Both the position numbers and the translations under genes were made by a program. From positions 195,487-259,486 of the forward strand of contig JAEYOP010000071.1 in assembly GCA_023411575.1 (NCBI GenBank): DNA of 64,000 bases, in the 5' to 3' direction. The stretch comes from Bacillota bacterium. Lineage in GTDB: Bacteria; Bacillota; Clostridia; Acetivibrionales; DTU013. Below, piece by piece: positions 34,614-43,037 of the stretch. The notes beneath the pieces were generated by a model, which saw only the letters and a program-made list of their open reading frames with translations, had not been told where the DNA came from and did no database searches. Numbering within the stretch: position 1 is the first letter of the stretch; each line of letters begins with the position of its first letter.

Positions 34614-36614
34614 ATGCATAGAAGTAACTTACTACGACAAATAAAGCCGCTTGTGGCGGGAATCCTTTTTCTATTCTCCGTCTTTCTTTATCCCGCCGCG
34701 GCGTATGGCGCGTCCGCTCAAGCGCAGGATTCCCTTGAAATCCTTTTGACCGAGGGGAAAGCTTCCCTGACCGCAAACGGCGTGTCCGTGCCCTGTCAGA
34801 AGCCTTTCAAAAAAGACGGCATGCTGTACATACCGCTAAAAACCGTCCTGGAAACCATGGGGGCCGATGTGGAAGCCGCTGCCGACGGCACCGTGCTTGT
34901 GACCTTCCGGGATGCTGCCGCGAAAGTGAAAACCGGCGTCCGGGAATTTACGGTGAACGGGGAGAAAAAGGTTCTTCCGGCAGCTCCGGCCCTTTCAGGC
35001 AATACGCTCATGATCCCGCTGGACTTTGTAAAGCTTTGCTTTGATGTAACCGCCGCATATGACGATAAGACCGGAAAAGCGACGATCCTTTTAAAGGACG
35101 ACGGCTCCCTTTCGGACCTGTCGTTCCTGACGGGCAGCGTTACCGCAAGCAAGGCGGGAAACAGCTATTTCGGCTGGAGCATATCCCTGCCGACGGGAAC
35201 CCGCGTCGCAACCAATTCCTTCAGTTCAAAATACGTTCTGTTTGAAAACGACCATTACGGTTTTGACCTTGAGATTTCCGCCATCTCCAGCGGCGGGAAA
35301 AACTTGCAGCAATATTATGAAGGACTGAAAGAGGACCCATATACCGTCCTGGGAGAGGAACCGCTGGATGTTTCGTTGAACCTGGAGGCAAAGCCCCAAT
35401 ACATTGAAATATTGTCCAACGATTCCTATGATGAAGCCGTTTACGGACGGTTATACGTCAAGGGCGGCAATTGCCTCAGCGTAGTGGTCACCTCCTATGA
35501 CGAAGTGAATCCTTCCAAGCTGAAAAAGGACAGGACCGTCAAAGAAATGACGGATTCCTTCAGCCTGGACTACAAGGGAGGCGGAACCGATACCGCCGAT
35601 CTTTCCAGCGTGAAGAACGGGCTCGCCCGGTACAGCAGTTACGTGACCTCCGAGACCACCGGGAAAAAGTATCTTTCGTGGGAAATGAGCGTTCTGCCGG
35701 AGTGGGATCTGAAAAGCGCCTCTTCTTCGACGCCTCTCAATGTCCAGTTCGATGGGGCTGCCGGCGAATATATCAAGGTGGAGCTGGATATCCCGGATGA
35801 AAAGGAGGATACGGAGGCGGCAGGGAAAAAGCTGGTGGAATCCTACGCCAAAAATTTCAATCCGGCGTTCTATGCCTTGAAATCCTCCGGCCTGACCCGG
35901 ACGGAAGGCTTGAACTGCTATGAGCTGTCCTTTGAGGTGAAATACGGAAGCAAGCTTTATCATTATATAGAACGGCTTATCGTTGAAAACGGCATCCTTT
36001 ACGACATCACCTTCAAATCGCCGGCGGAGGCGTTTACAAAAGAGTTGCCGAATTTCAACAAAATGGTCGCCACTTTCAAGACAGCCGCCTCCGACAAGGA
36101 CAAGATACTGGATGTGCTGCAGAAGGAAGAATTCAACGATACGAAAAACAATGTGGGCAAGGACGACACCCAGGTAATCTATGAGAATAAAACGTACAAG
36201 TGGAAGCTGACCCTGCCCGGATACTGGCAGAAAAGCAGTTCCTCGGGGCAAAGCCTGGAAAGCTTCTACGACGCGAATGCCGGCGCCCTGATCGCCGTCG
36301 AGGCATCCTCCGCGAAGACCGGCGAGACGGCGAAAACGGACAAGGAACGCTTCCTTTCCATGCGGTTTTACGATAAAATAACGGATAAGCCGTTAAAAAC
36401 AATCACCGAGCAGGACAAGGACAGAAGCGTTACGATTTATCAATACCGGATCGACAACGCTGAAAGCGAAACCTACGCGGATGTGTATTATTACGTGTTC
36501 GAAGAAGGCGGATATCGGTATTGCTTCATGACAATGATTCCGGACCTGACCACCAGTGAATTCAACCTGGACAGCCTGAAAAGCATCCGGGAATCGCTCG
36601 AAATCGCGAAATAA
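34614..36614 (+). CDS. Secreted protein with copper-amine-oxidase N-terminal-like domain
   Basis: The precursor of about 666 residues has a signal peptide (LVAGILFLFSVFLYP, cleaved near AYGASA). A copper-amine-oxidase-N-like domain covers about 40-150 (MLYIPLKTVLETMGADVEA, LMIPLDFVKLCFDVTAAYDD). About 500 residues follow with repeated beta-rich units, each containing an Y-x-x-x-W-x-L/M-x-x-P segment (YFGWSISLPTGT, YLSWEMSVLPEW, YKWKLTLPGYW). The three units look like internal duplications of one domain. No enzymatic motif is recognised. The ATG at 34614 follows TGGAGGA and lies 17 nt after the HtrA stop, so it may be a substrate or partner of that protease. Confidence 0.75.
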   Translation: MHRSNLLRQIKPLVAGILFLFSVFLYPAAAYGASAQAQDSLEILLTEGKASLTANGVSVPCQKPFKKDGMLYIPLKTVLETMGADVEAAADGTVLVTFRDAAAKVKTGVREFTVNGEKKVLPAAPALSGNTLMIPLDFVKLCFDVTAAYDDKTGKATILLKDDGSLSDLSFLTGSVTASKAGNSYFGWSISLPTGTRVATNSFSSKYVLFENDHYGFDLEISAISSGGKNLQQYYEGLKEDPYTVLGEEPLDVSLNLEAKPQYIEILSNDSYDEAVYGRLYVKGGNCLSVVVTSYDEVNPSKLKKDRTVKEMTDSFSLDYKGGGTDTADLSSVKNGLARYSSYVTSETTGKKYLSWEMSVLPEWDLKSASSSTPLNVQFDGAAGEYIKVELDIPDEKEDTEAAGKKLVESYAKNFNPAFYALKSSGLTRTEGLNCYELSFEVKYGSKLYHYIERLIVENGILYDITFKSPAEAFTKELPNFNKMVATFKTAASDKDKILDVLQKEEFNDTKNNVGKDDTQVIYENKTYKWKLTLPGYWQKSSSSGQSLESFYDANAGALIAVEASSAKTGETAKTDKERFLSMRFYDKITDKPLKTITEQDKDRSVTIYQYRIDNAESETYADVYYYVFEEGGYRYCFMTMIPDLTTSEFNLDSLKSIRESLEIAK

Positions 36615-36650
36615 GGTTAAAACCGGCTGAAAGGCCGTTTGGAGTAGATT

Positions 36651-37952
36651 ATGCAGGAGAAAAGGGAGCCTCTGGCTTACAGGATGAGCCCGAGGTCGAT
36701 TGAGGAATTTGTCGGGCAGGAGCATATTACAGGCAAGGGGAAAATGCTGTACCGGATGATCAAGGCGGACAGGATTTCTTCCGTTATCCTTTACGGACCC
36801 CCGGGGACGGGGAAGACCTCTCTTGCCCGGATTATCGCGGCGACGACGAAATCCAGCTTCGAAAAGCTGAATGCGGTTACGGCCGGTGTCGCCGACATCA
36901 AACGGATCGTTTCCGATACCCAGAATCCGATGCTGAATCCAAGCGGCCGAACCGTCCTTTTCGTAGACGAAATCCACCGGTTCAACAAGGCCCAGCAGGA
37001 CGCGCTTCTTCCATACGTGGAGAACGGGACGATCGTGCTGATCGGCGCGACGACGGAGAACCCCTATTTTGAAGTGAACAAGGCTTTGATCTCCCGTTCT
37101 TCCGTCTTTATGCTGAAGCCGCTGAACAACAGCCACATCGAACAAATCCTCCGGGCCGCGATAAAGGAACGGGAACGGGGCCTCGGGGAATACGACCTGT
37201 CGGTGGAGGACGAAGCGCTCCAATACCTGTCCGAAGTGTCCAACGGCGACGCCCGTATGGCGCTGAACGCCATGGAACTGGCGGTTATGACCTCCGAGTT
37301 GGAGGCGGACGGGCGGATTCATATCAGCCTGGGAACCATTGAGGAATGTGTACAGAGAAAGGCGATCACTTTTGACAAATCCGGCGAAGCTCATTATGAT
37401 AATATCAGCGCTTTTATCAAGTCCATGCGGGGAAGCAGTCCCGATGCGGCGGTGTTTTATCTGGCCCGGGCGTTGTATGCCGGAGAAGACCCGGAATTTC
37501 TGGCACGGCGGATCATCATCTGCGCGTCGGAGGACGTGGGAATGGCCAATCCGACGGCCCTCCAGGTTGCCGTTGCGGCGGCGGAGGGAATCCATATGAT
37601 CGGAATGCCGGAAGGACGGCTGCTGCTGGCCCATGCGGCGGTTATGGTGGCGACGAGCCCCAAGTCGAATTCCGCGTACAAGGCCCTCGGCAAAGCACTG
37701 AACGATGTGGAAACCAAAAGGACCGGCGAGGTCCCGCTGCACCTCCGGAATGCCCCGGTAAAGGGAATGGGGGACCAGGGGTATGGCAAAGGCTACAAAT
37801 ACGCCCATGATTACCCCGGAAATATTGTAAGGCAGGAATACTTCCCCGAGGAAATGGCGGGCACCATTTATTACGAACCCACCGCCAACGGCTACGAGGC
37901 GAAAATCAAAGATTGGCTGGAACGATTCCGAAACAGCGACCAGGAGGGATAA
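36651..37952 (+). CDS. rarA: Replication-associated recombination protein A (RarA/MgsA)
   Basis: RarA is a clamp-loader-like AAA+ ATPase that acts at stalled replication forks. The 433-residue length is normal. The N-terminus (PLAYRMSPRSIEEFVGQEHI) leads to Walker A YGPPGTGKTS, Walker B LFVDEIHRFNKAQQD, sensor 1 GATTENPYFEV and the RarA C-terminal tetramerisation region (RGSSPDAAVFYLARAL, YKYAHDYPGNIVRQEYFP). The start ATG at 36651 lies 36 nt after the preceding gene; a distinct promoter was not identified. A small membrane protein gene starts 1 nt after the stop. Confidence 0.95.
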   Translation: MQEKREPLAYRMSPRSIEEFVGQEHITGKGKMLYRMIKADRISSVILYGPPGTGKTSLARIIAATTKSSFEKLNAVTAGVADIKRIVSDTQNPMLNPSGRTVLFVDEIHRFNKAQQDALLPYVENGTIVLIGATTENPYFEVNKALISRSSVFMLKPLNNSHIEQILRAAIKERERGLGEYDLSVEDEALQYLSEVSNGDARMALNAMELAVMTSELEADGRIHISLGTIEECVQRKAITFDKSGEAHYDNISAFIKSMRGSSPDAAVFYLARALYAGEDPEFLARRIIICASEDVGMANPTALQVAVAAAEGIHMIGMPEGRLLLAHAAVMVATSPKSNSAYKALGKALNDVETKRTGEVPLHLRNAPVKGMGDQGYGKGYKYAHDYPGNIVRQEYFPEEMAGTIYYEPTANGYEAKIKDWLERFRNSDQEG

Positions 37953-37953
37953 A

Positions 37954-38229
37954 ATGAAAAGAAGGATATTCGCATGGGTATTATTGATCGGATTTTTGCT
38001 GCTGCTGCTGAACCTTTTGGTATTCCGCTTCTACTGGCAGCTTAGCATGGTTGTTTACCTGATCATCGGCTTTGCCTTTCTGCTCACCAACGGCAGATTC
38101 AATACGGAGAATCGAAGCGGCGCCTATGATCCCGGAACCGCGGCGGAAGATGAAAACGACGGCGATGTTTACGTTGAACCGGATGGGGCGGAAGGGGAAG
38201 ACGGGACGAAAGCCGACGACTCAAAATAG
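37954..38229 (+). CDS. Small two-helix membrane protein of unknown function
   Basis: The 91-residue product has a basic start (MKRRIF), two hydrophobic helices (about residues 6-24 and 29-45), and a strongly acidic tail from about residue 50 (EDENDGDVYVEPDG). The family is not recognised. The AGGAGG that serves its start lies in the last codons of rarA, so translation is probably coupled. It lies between rarA and larA, about 36 nt before the latter. Confidence 0.6.
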   Translation: MKRRIFAWVLLIGFLLLLLNLLVFRFYWQLSMVVYLIIGFAFLLTNGRFNTENRSGAYDPGTAAEDENDGDVYVEPDGAEGEDGTKADDSK

Positions 38230-38265
38230 AAGAAGCCAAATCGCCTGTAAACGGAGGGGACGGAT

Positions 38266-39516
38266 ATGCATTTTAAATATGGATACGGCAAGGAATATCG
38301 GGAATTTGATATAGACGATAAAAACATTCTGGCGGAGCTTGGTCAAAACACCGTGGAGACGGTGCTTACCGGAGTTGACGAGGTCAGGCGGGCCCTGAAG
38401 GAGCCAATCGGCACAGGGAGGCTTTTAACGCTGGTCAAGCCGGGGGAAAAAATCGCTGTCATCACCAGTGACATCACGAGGCCCATGCCGAGCAAGCTGG
38501 TCCTTCCGTCCGTTGTGGAGGAGCTTGTGGAGGCGGGCATACCTTATGAAGACATTACGGTGGTTTTTGGCCTGGGAAGCCATAGAAAGCATACGGAAGA
38601 GGAGAAAAAGTACCTTGTCGGGGAAGACATATACGGCAAAATCCGCTGTGTGGATAGCGATGTAAAGCAGTGCAAAATGCTTGGGACCACAACAAGGGGC
38701 ACTCCTGTGGAGATCTTCAACGTCGTGGCGGACGCCGACCGCAGAATTTGCCTTGGCAACATCGAGTACCATTATTTTGCAGGCTACAGCGGAGGGGCTA
38801 AGGCCATTATGCCCGGCGTGTCCACAAGAGCCGCAATACAGGCTAACCACAGCGCCATGGTAAAGGATGCGGCAAGAGCCGGGGCCATTGACGACAATCC
38901 CGTACGGCAGGATATAGACGAGGTTGTAGAGTTCATCCCCATCGATTTTATTTTAAATGTAGTTCTGGATGAAAACAAAAAGATCATCAAAGCGGTGGCC
39001 GGACATTATATGCAGGCCCACAGGGAGGGCTGTCGGTTCCTGGACGGGCTCTACAAGATCGAAATCCCCCGCAGGGCGGATATCGTCATCACCACGCCCG
39101 GAGGCTATCCGAAGGATATCAACCTGTACCAGGCGCAAAAAGCGCTGGATAACGCAAAGCACGCGGTACGCGACGGGGGGATCATTATTCTGCTGGCCTC
39201 CTGTACGGAAGGCTTCGGGGAAGGGGTCTTCGAAAGATGGATTCAGGAATCGACCTCGCCGGATGACCTGATCACCCGGATCCGCAGCCATTTTGAGCTT
39301 GGAGGGCATAAAGCGGCGGCCATCGCCCTGGTGGAGAAAAAAGCGGGCATTTTCATCGTTTCGGACATGGCGGACGAAAAGGCGAAAAAGCTGTACATGG
39401 AGCCCTTCGGCAGCATGAAGGACGCCCTGGACAGAGCATTTGCCCGGCTCGGAAAGGATTCCATGGTCCTTTTGATGCCCCATGGCGGATCGACCCTGCC
39501 GGTGGTCCGGGAATAA
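38266..39516 (+). CDS. larA: LarA-family (nickel-pincer lactate racemase-like) protein
   Basis: The LarA of lactobacilli racemises lactate with a nickel pincer nucleotide tethered to a lysine. This 416-residue protein matches the family (DUF2088 N-terminal domain and C-terminal domain). It keeps SDITRPMPSKL, the GSHRKHT histidine region, and YHYFAGYSGGAKAIMPGVS, which contains the tether-lysine region and a catalytic His. Genes for pincer synthesis (larB, larC, larE) are not in the window, and many homologues act on other 2-hydroxyacids, so lactate is not certain. The ATG follows GAGGGGACGG. A promoter for iscR begins right after its stop. Confidence 0.82.
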   Translation: MHFKYGYGKEYREFDIDDKNILAELGQNTVETVLTGVDEVRRALKEPIGTGRLLTLVKPGEKIAVITSDITRPMPSKLVLPSVVEELVEAGIPYEDITVVFGLGSHRKHTEEEKKYLVGEDIYGKIRCVDSDVKQCKMLGTTTRGTPVEIFNVVADADRRICLGNIEYHYFAGYSGGAKAIMPGVSTRAAIQANHSAMVKDAARAGAIDDNPVRQDIDEVVEFIPIDFILNVVLDENKKIIKAVAGHYMQAHREGCRFLDGLYKIEIPRRADIVITTPGGYPKDINLYQAQKALDNAKHAVRDGGIIILLASCTEGFGEGVFERWIQESTSPDDLITRIRSHFELGGHKAAAIALVEKKAGIFIVSDMADEKAKKLYMEPFGSMKDALDRAFARLGKDSMVLLMPHGGSTLPVVRE

Positions 39517-39592
39517 ACGAATATTCCTGTTGACAAGAGGAAAGCATAGTGGTACTCTTATAGTTGAAAACCAAGTAAATTACTAGGAAATA

Positions 39593-39618
39593 AACCATAG
39601 TGAAATGGTTGGTATAAT
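39593..39618 (+). promoter_or_regulatory. iscR promoter region with inverted repeat
   Basis: AACCAT (39593-39598) and ATGGTT (39605-39610) form an inverted repeat immediately before a TATAAT at 39613-39618. No good -35 is visible. A second short palindrome, AGTAAATTACT, lies about 20 bp upstream. The repeat is a candidate Rrf2/IscR operator; an alternative TTGACA lies at 39530-39535. Confidence 0.5.
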
Positions 39619-39639
39619 GCCTGGTTTGGAGGCGGTGGG

Positions 39640-40089
39640 ATGAAATTCTCGACGAAGGGCAGGTACGGACTGAAGGCGATGCTGGATCTGGCCGTTCATA
39701 ATAACGAAGGACAGGTGGTTCTTAAAAGCATAGCCGACCGGCAGGGCTTATCAGAAAATTATCTGGAGCAGCTGTTCGCAGTCCTGAAAAAAGCCGGGCT
39801 TGTCAAAAGCGTTCGTGGCTCCCAGGGGGGCTACGCACTGGCGAAAGATGCCGAAAAAATAACCGTCGGCGAGATTCTGCGAGTTCTGGAAGGGCCCCTC
39901 GTGTCCAACGAATGTGCCGCTGTAAACGGCGAATGCTGCAGCAGCGAGTATAACTGCTGTATTACAAGAGAGGTATGGATGAAGCTCCAGGAAGGGATCG
40001 ACAACGTGGCAAACAGCATTACCCTGAAGCAATTGGCGGACGATTTCAATAAAAGCAAAAATCCCGAAGAGAGCATGTTCTATATTTAG
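39640..40089 (+). CDS. iscR: Rrf2 family regulator IscR
   Basis: The 149-residue protein has an Rrf2 winged helix (MKFSTKGRYGLKAMLDLAVH, LSENYLEQLFAVLKKAGLV, GSQGGYALAKD). A cysteine-rich loop (NECAAVNGECCSSEYNCC) is expected to hold an iron-sulfur cluster. It precedes iscS, iscU and mnmA on the same strand and probably senses cluster status to adjust their expression. The Bacillus homologue CymR lacks such a cluster, so the cysteines favour an IscR-like sensor. The ATG follows GGAGGCGGTGGG. Confidence 0.9.
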   Translation: MKFSTKGRYGLKAMLDLAVHNNEGQVVLKSIADRQGLSENYLEQLFAVLKKAGLVKSVRGSQGGYALAKDAEKITVGEILRVLEGPLVSNECAAVNGECCSSEYNCCITREVWMKLQEGIDNVANSITLKQLADDFNKSKNPEESMFYI

Positions 40090-40206
40090 AATGGAGCAGG
40101 CTTCAGGCAGTACCCTCAAAATGTTTGGAAATACCCGAAACGGGAAAACAATATAGCGTAAACGCCGGAAAAGGCGCTTGAGCATAGCACAAAGGAGTTG
40201 CGGATT

Positions 40207-41385
40207 ATGAGCGATAGGATGATATATTTGGACCATGCGGCCACTACGCCGGCCAGGACGGAGGTAATCCAGGAAATGCTGCCCTATTTCGGCCAGAAAT
40301 ACGGCAATCCGTCTTCCATCTATTCTATTGGACGGGAAAGTAAAAAGGCCATCGAAGAAGCTAGAGAGAAGGTCGCAGAGGCAATCGGCGCACAGGCGAG
40401 GGAAATCTTTTTCACCGGTTCCGGTACGGAAGCCGACAATTGGGCGATCAAAGGCGTTGCCTATGCAAACCGGCAGAAGGGAAAGCACATCATTACAACA
40501 GCCATTGAGCACCATGCTGTGCTGCATACCTGCCAATACCTCGAAAGCGACGGGTTTGAGGTAACCTACCTTCCTGTGGATGCGGACGGCCTGATCACGC
40601 CGGAACAGGTCCGGGCAGCCATAAGGCCGGATACGATCCTCATTACAGTCATGTTCGCAAACAACGAAATCGGTACGATCCAGCCGATCGCCGAAATCGG
40701 AAAGATTGCAAAGGAAAAGGGCGTTTATTTCCATACCGACGCCGTACAGGCCATCGGAAATGTCAAAATAAATGTGGCGGAAATGAACATCGATATGCTT
40801 TCGATGTCATCCCACAAATTCTACGGCCCCAAGGGAATCGGAGCTCTTTATATTCGAAAGGGCGTCAAGATCACTTCGTTCCTGCATGGCGGAGCCCAGG
40901 AAAGAGGCCGGCGGGCAAGCACGGAGAATGTTGCGGCCATCGTAGGCTTGTCAAAAGCACTGGAACTGGCAACGGAAAATTTTGAAACCTATAATAAAAA
41001 GCTTATCGCCCTGCGGGACAGGACAATTGAGGAAATCCGAAAGCAGATTCCGTTCATTAAGCTGAACGGACACAGAGAAAAGCGGCTACCGGGCAACGTG
41101 AACTTTTCCTTTGAATTCATTGAAGGGGAATCGCTTCTGCTGATGCTCGATATGAAAGGGATTGCGGCTTCCAGCGGTTCGGCCTGCACCTCCGGCTCTC
41201 TGGATCCGTCCCATGTGCTCCTGGCCATCGGCCTGCCCCATGAAATCGCCCATGGCTCGCTCCGGCTGACCTTTGGCGATGAAAACTCCGATGCGGACGT
41301 GGATTATTTGATGGAGGTCCTGCCGCCCATCGTTCAGCGGCTGAGGGAGATGTCGCCATTGTACGAGGCGGCTTTGAAACGGTAA
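40207..41385 (+). CDS. iscS: Cysteine desulfurase IscS
   Basis: This PLP enzyme supplies sulfur for iron-sulfur clusters and thiolated tRNA. The 392-residue protein begins IYLDHAATTPA. PLP Lys204 is in SSHKFYGPKGIG, and persulfide Cys327 is in SSGSACTSGSLDPSHVL. The ATG at 40207 follows AAAGGAG; the in-frame TTG at 40198 overlaps that ribosome site. Position between iscR and iscU assigns it to cluster assembly, while adjacency to mnmA suggests it also feeds 2-thiouridine synthesis. It is a clear paralogue of the desulfurase at 9700. Confidence 0.95.
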   Translation: MSDRMIYLDHAATTPARTEVIQEMLPYFGQKYGNPSSIYSIGRESKKAIEEAREKVAEAIGAQAREIFFTGSGTEADNWAIKGVAYANRQKGKHIITTAIEHHAVLHTCQYLESDGFEVTYLPVDADGLITPEQVRAAIRPDTILITVMFANNEIGTIQPIAEIGKIAKEKGVYFHTDAVQAIGNVKINVAEMNIDMLSMSSHKFYGPKGIGALYIRKGVKITSFLHGGAQERGRRASTENVAAIVGLSKALELATENFETYNKKLIALRDRTIEEIRKQIPFIKLNGHREKRLPGNVNFSFEFIEGESLLLMLDMKGIAASSGSACTSGSLDPSHVLLAIGLPHEIAHGSLRLTFGDENSDADVDYLMEVLPPIVQRLREMSPLYEAALKR

Positions 41386-41471
41386 GAAAATCAATAGAAA
41401 AGAAACCGAAAATACAGATGCGGTAATAATCGACGATCAGGCTGGTCAAGCCTTGGAAAGAGGGAATGAGT

Positions 41472-41918
41472 ATGTACAGTGAAAAAGTAATGGATCATTT
41501 TATGAATCCGAGAAACGTGGGCGAAATCAATGAGGCGGACGGCGTAGGCCAGGTGGGCAATCCGAAGTGCGGAGATATTATGAAAATGTATCTGAAGATA
41601 GAGGACAACATCATTGTCGATGCCAAGTTCAAGACCTTTGGCTGCGGCGCCGCCGTCGCAACCAGCAGCATGGCGACGGAGCTTGTCCGGGGCAAGTCGG
41701 TGGACGAAGCGCTGAAAATTACGAACAAGGCGGTAGCAGAGGCCCTTGACGGCCTGCCGCCGGTAAAAATGCACTGCTCCAACCTGGCGGAAGAGGCGAT
41801 CCGGGCCGCAATAGAAGATTATCAGCGCAAAAACGGGCTGATCGACGAAGGCTCCGACTGCAACTCCTGCGGCAGAAGGTGCGACGATCTGCACCACGAA
41901 ATCGACGAAGAGGAATAG
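41472..41918 (+). CDS. iscU: Iron-sulfur cluster scaffold IscU/NifU N-terminal type
   Basis: The scaffold receives sulfur from IscS and iron to build clusters. This protein of 148 residues begins MYSEKVMDHFMNPRNVG. The three ligand cysteines are in GNPKCGD, TFGCGAAVA and MHCSNLA. A C-terminal extension has further cysteines (SDCNSCGRRCDD) and resembles the clostridial NifU-like form rather than enterobacterial IscU. ATG 41472 is preferred over ATG 41466 because of spacing to GAGGG. mnmA begins 7 nt after the stop. Confidence 0.93.
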   Translation: MYSEKVMDHFMNPRNVGEINEADGVGQVGNPKCGDIMKMYLKIEDNIIVDAKFKTFGCGAAVATSSMATELVRGKSVDEALKITNKAVAEALDGLPPVKMHCSNLAEEAIRAAIEDYQRKNGLIDEGSDCNSCGRRCDDLHHEIDEEE

Positions 41919-41925
41919 GTGCAAA

Positions 41926-43014
41926 ATGTCGAAGGGCAGCGTAATGCTTGGAATGAGCGGTGGCGTGGACAGTTCCGCGGCTGCCGCCGTTTTGCTTGAA
42001 AAGGGCTACGACGTAGTGGGGGTAACCCTTCAGATCTGGCCGGATCAGGCCGAGGAAAGGCAGAAGGTGGAAGGCGGCTGCTGTTCCCTGTCGGCTGTGG
42101 ATGACGCCCGCAGGGTTGCGGACAAGCTTGGCATCCCTTATTATGTGTTGAATTTCAAGGATATTTTTCAGCAAAAGGTCATCGACTATTTCAATCACGA
42201 GTACCTGGAGGGAAGGACACCTAATCCCTGTATCGCCTGCAACCGGTTCGTCAAATTTGAAGCGATGCTCCAGAAAGCCATCTCCATGGGCCTTGATTAT
42301 GTGGCAACCGGCCATTATGCCCGCGTGTCTTTTGATGAGGCCACCGGCAGGCATCTGCTGAAAAAGTCGGCCACGGCAGCAAAGGACCAGACCTATGCTC
42401 TTTATACAATGACCCAGGAACAACTGTCCAGAACGCTTTTCCCCATCGGGGACTACACGAAAGACAGGGTGAGGGAGCTGGCGCGTGAAATCGGCCTGTC
42501 GGTTGCTTCAAAGCCGGACAGCCAGGAAATCTGTTTTGTCGAGGACAACGATTACGGCCGGTATATAAGCGAAAATACGGACGCGGATATAAAGCCCGGA
42601 TTTTTCGTTGACCGGGACGGCAAGAAGCTCGGCATGCACAAGGGAATCATCCACTATACGGTGGGGCAGAGGAAGGGCCTCGGAATTTCCTTCGGAAAGC
42701 CCATGTTCGTTGTGGCGGTAAGGCCGGAGGACAATACGGTTGTTCTGGGCGATGAAACGGAAGTGTTTTCGAAGGGACTTACGGCGTCGGACGTTAATTT
42801 CATTTCAATTAATGAATTAAAAGAGGATCTGCGCGTAAAAGCAAAAATCCGTTATTCCGCAAAAGAAGCGGAAGCCGTCATCCGTCCGCTGGGCAACGGC
42901 CGCATCGAGGTCCTGTTTGACGAGCCGCAAAGAGCCGTTACACCGGGACAATCTGTCGTGTTTTACGACGGCGATGTTGTTGTAGGCGGCGGGGTCATCG
43001 ATTCGCCGGTTTGA
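41926..43014 (+). CDS. mnmA: tRNA-specific 2-thiouridylase MnmA
   Basis: MnmA activates U34 of tRNA(Lys), tRNA(Glu) and tRNA(Gln) with ATP and inserts sulfur. The 362-residue protein has the PP-loop GMSGGVDSS at about 9-17, the catalytic cysteines in TPNPCIACN and QEICFVEDN, and the GQRKGLGI segment of the C-terminal half. It lies last in iscR-iscS-iscU-mnmA, so cluster assembly and tRNA thiolation share one sulfur donor. The gene starts 7 nt after iscU with AGGTGC before the ATG. Confidence 0.96.
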   Translation: MSKGSVMLGMSGGVDSSAAAAVLLEKGYDVVGVTLQIWPDQAEERQKVEGGCCSLSAVDDARRVADKLGIPYYVLNFKDIFQQKVIDYFNHEYLEGRTPNPCIACNRFVKFEAMLQKAISMGLDYVATGHYARVSFDEATGRHLLKKSATAAKDQTYALYTMTQEQLSRTLFPIGDYTKDRVRELAREIGLSVASKPDSQEICFVEDNDYGRYISENTDADIKPGFFVDRDGKKLGMHKGIIHYTVGQRKGLGISFGKPMFVVAVRPEDNTVVLGDETEVFSKGLTASDVNFISINELKEDLRVKAKIRYSAKEAEAVIRPLGNGRIEVLFDEPQRAVTPGQSVVFYDGDVVVGGGVIDSPV

Positions 43015-43037
43015 ACCGTGTCCCTACCGAATACGAC

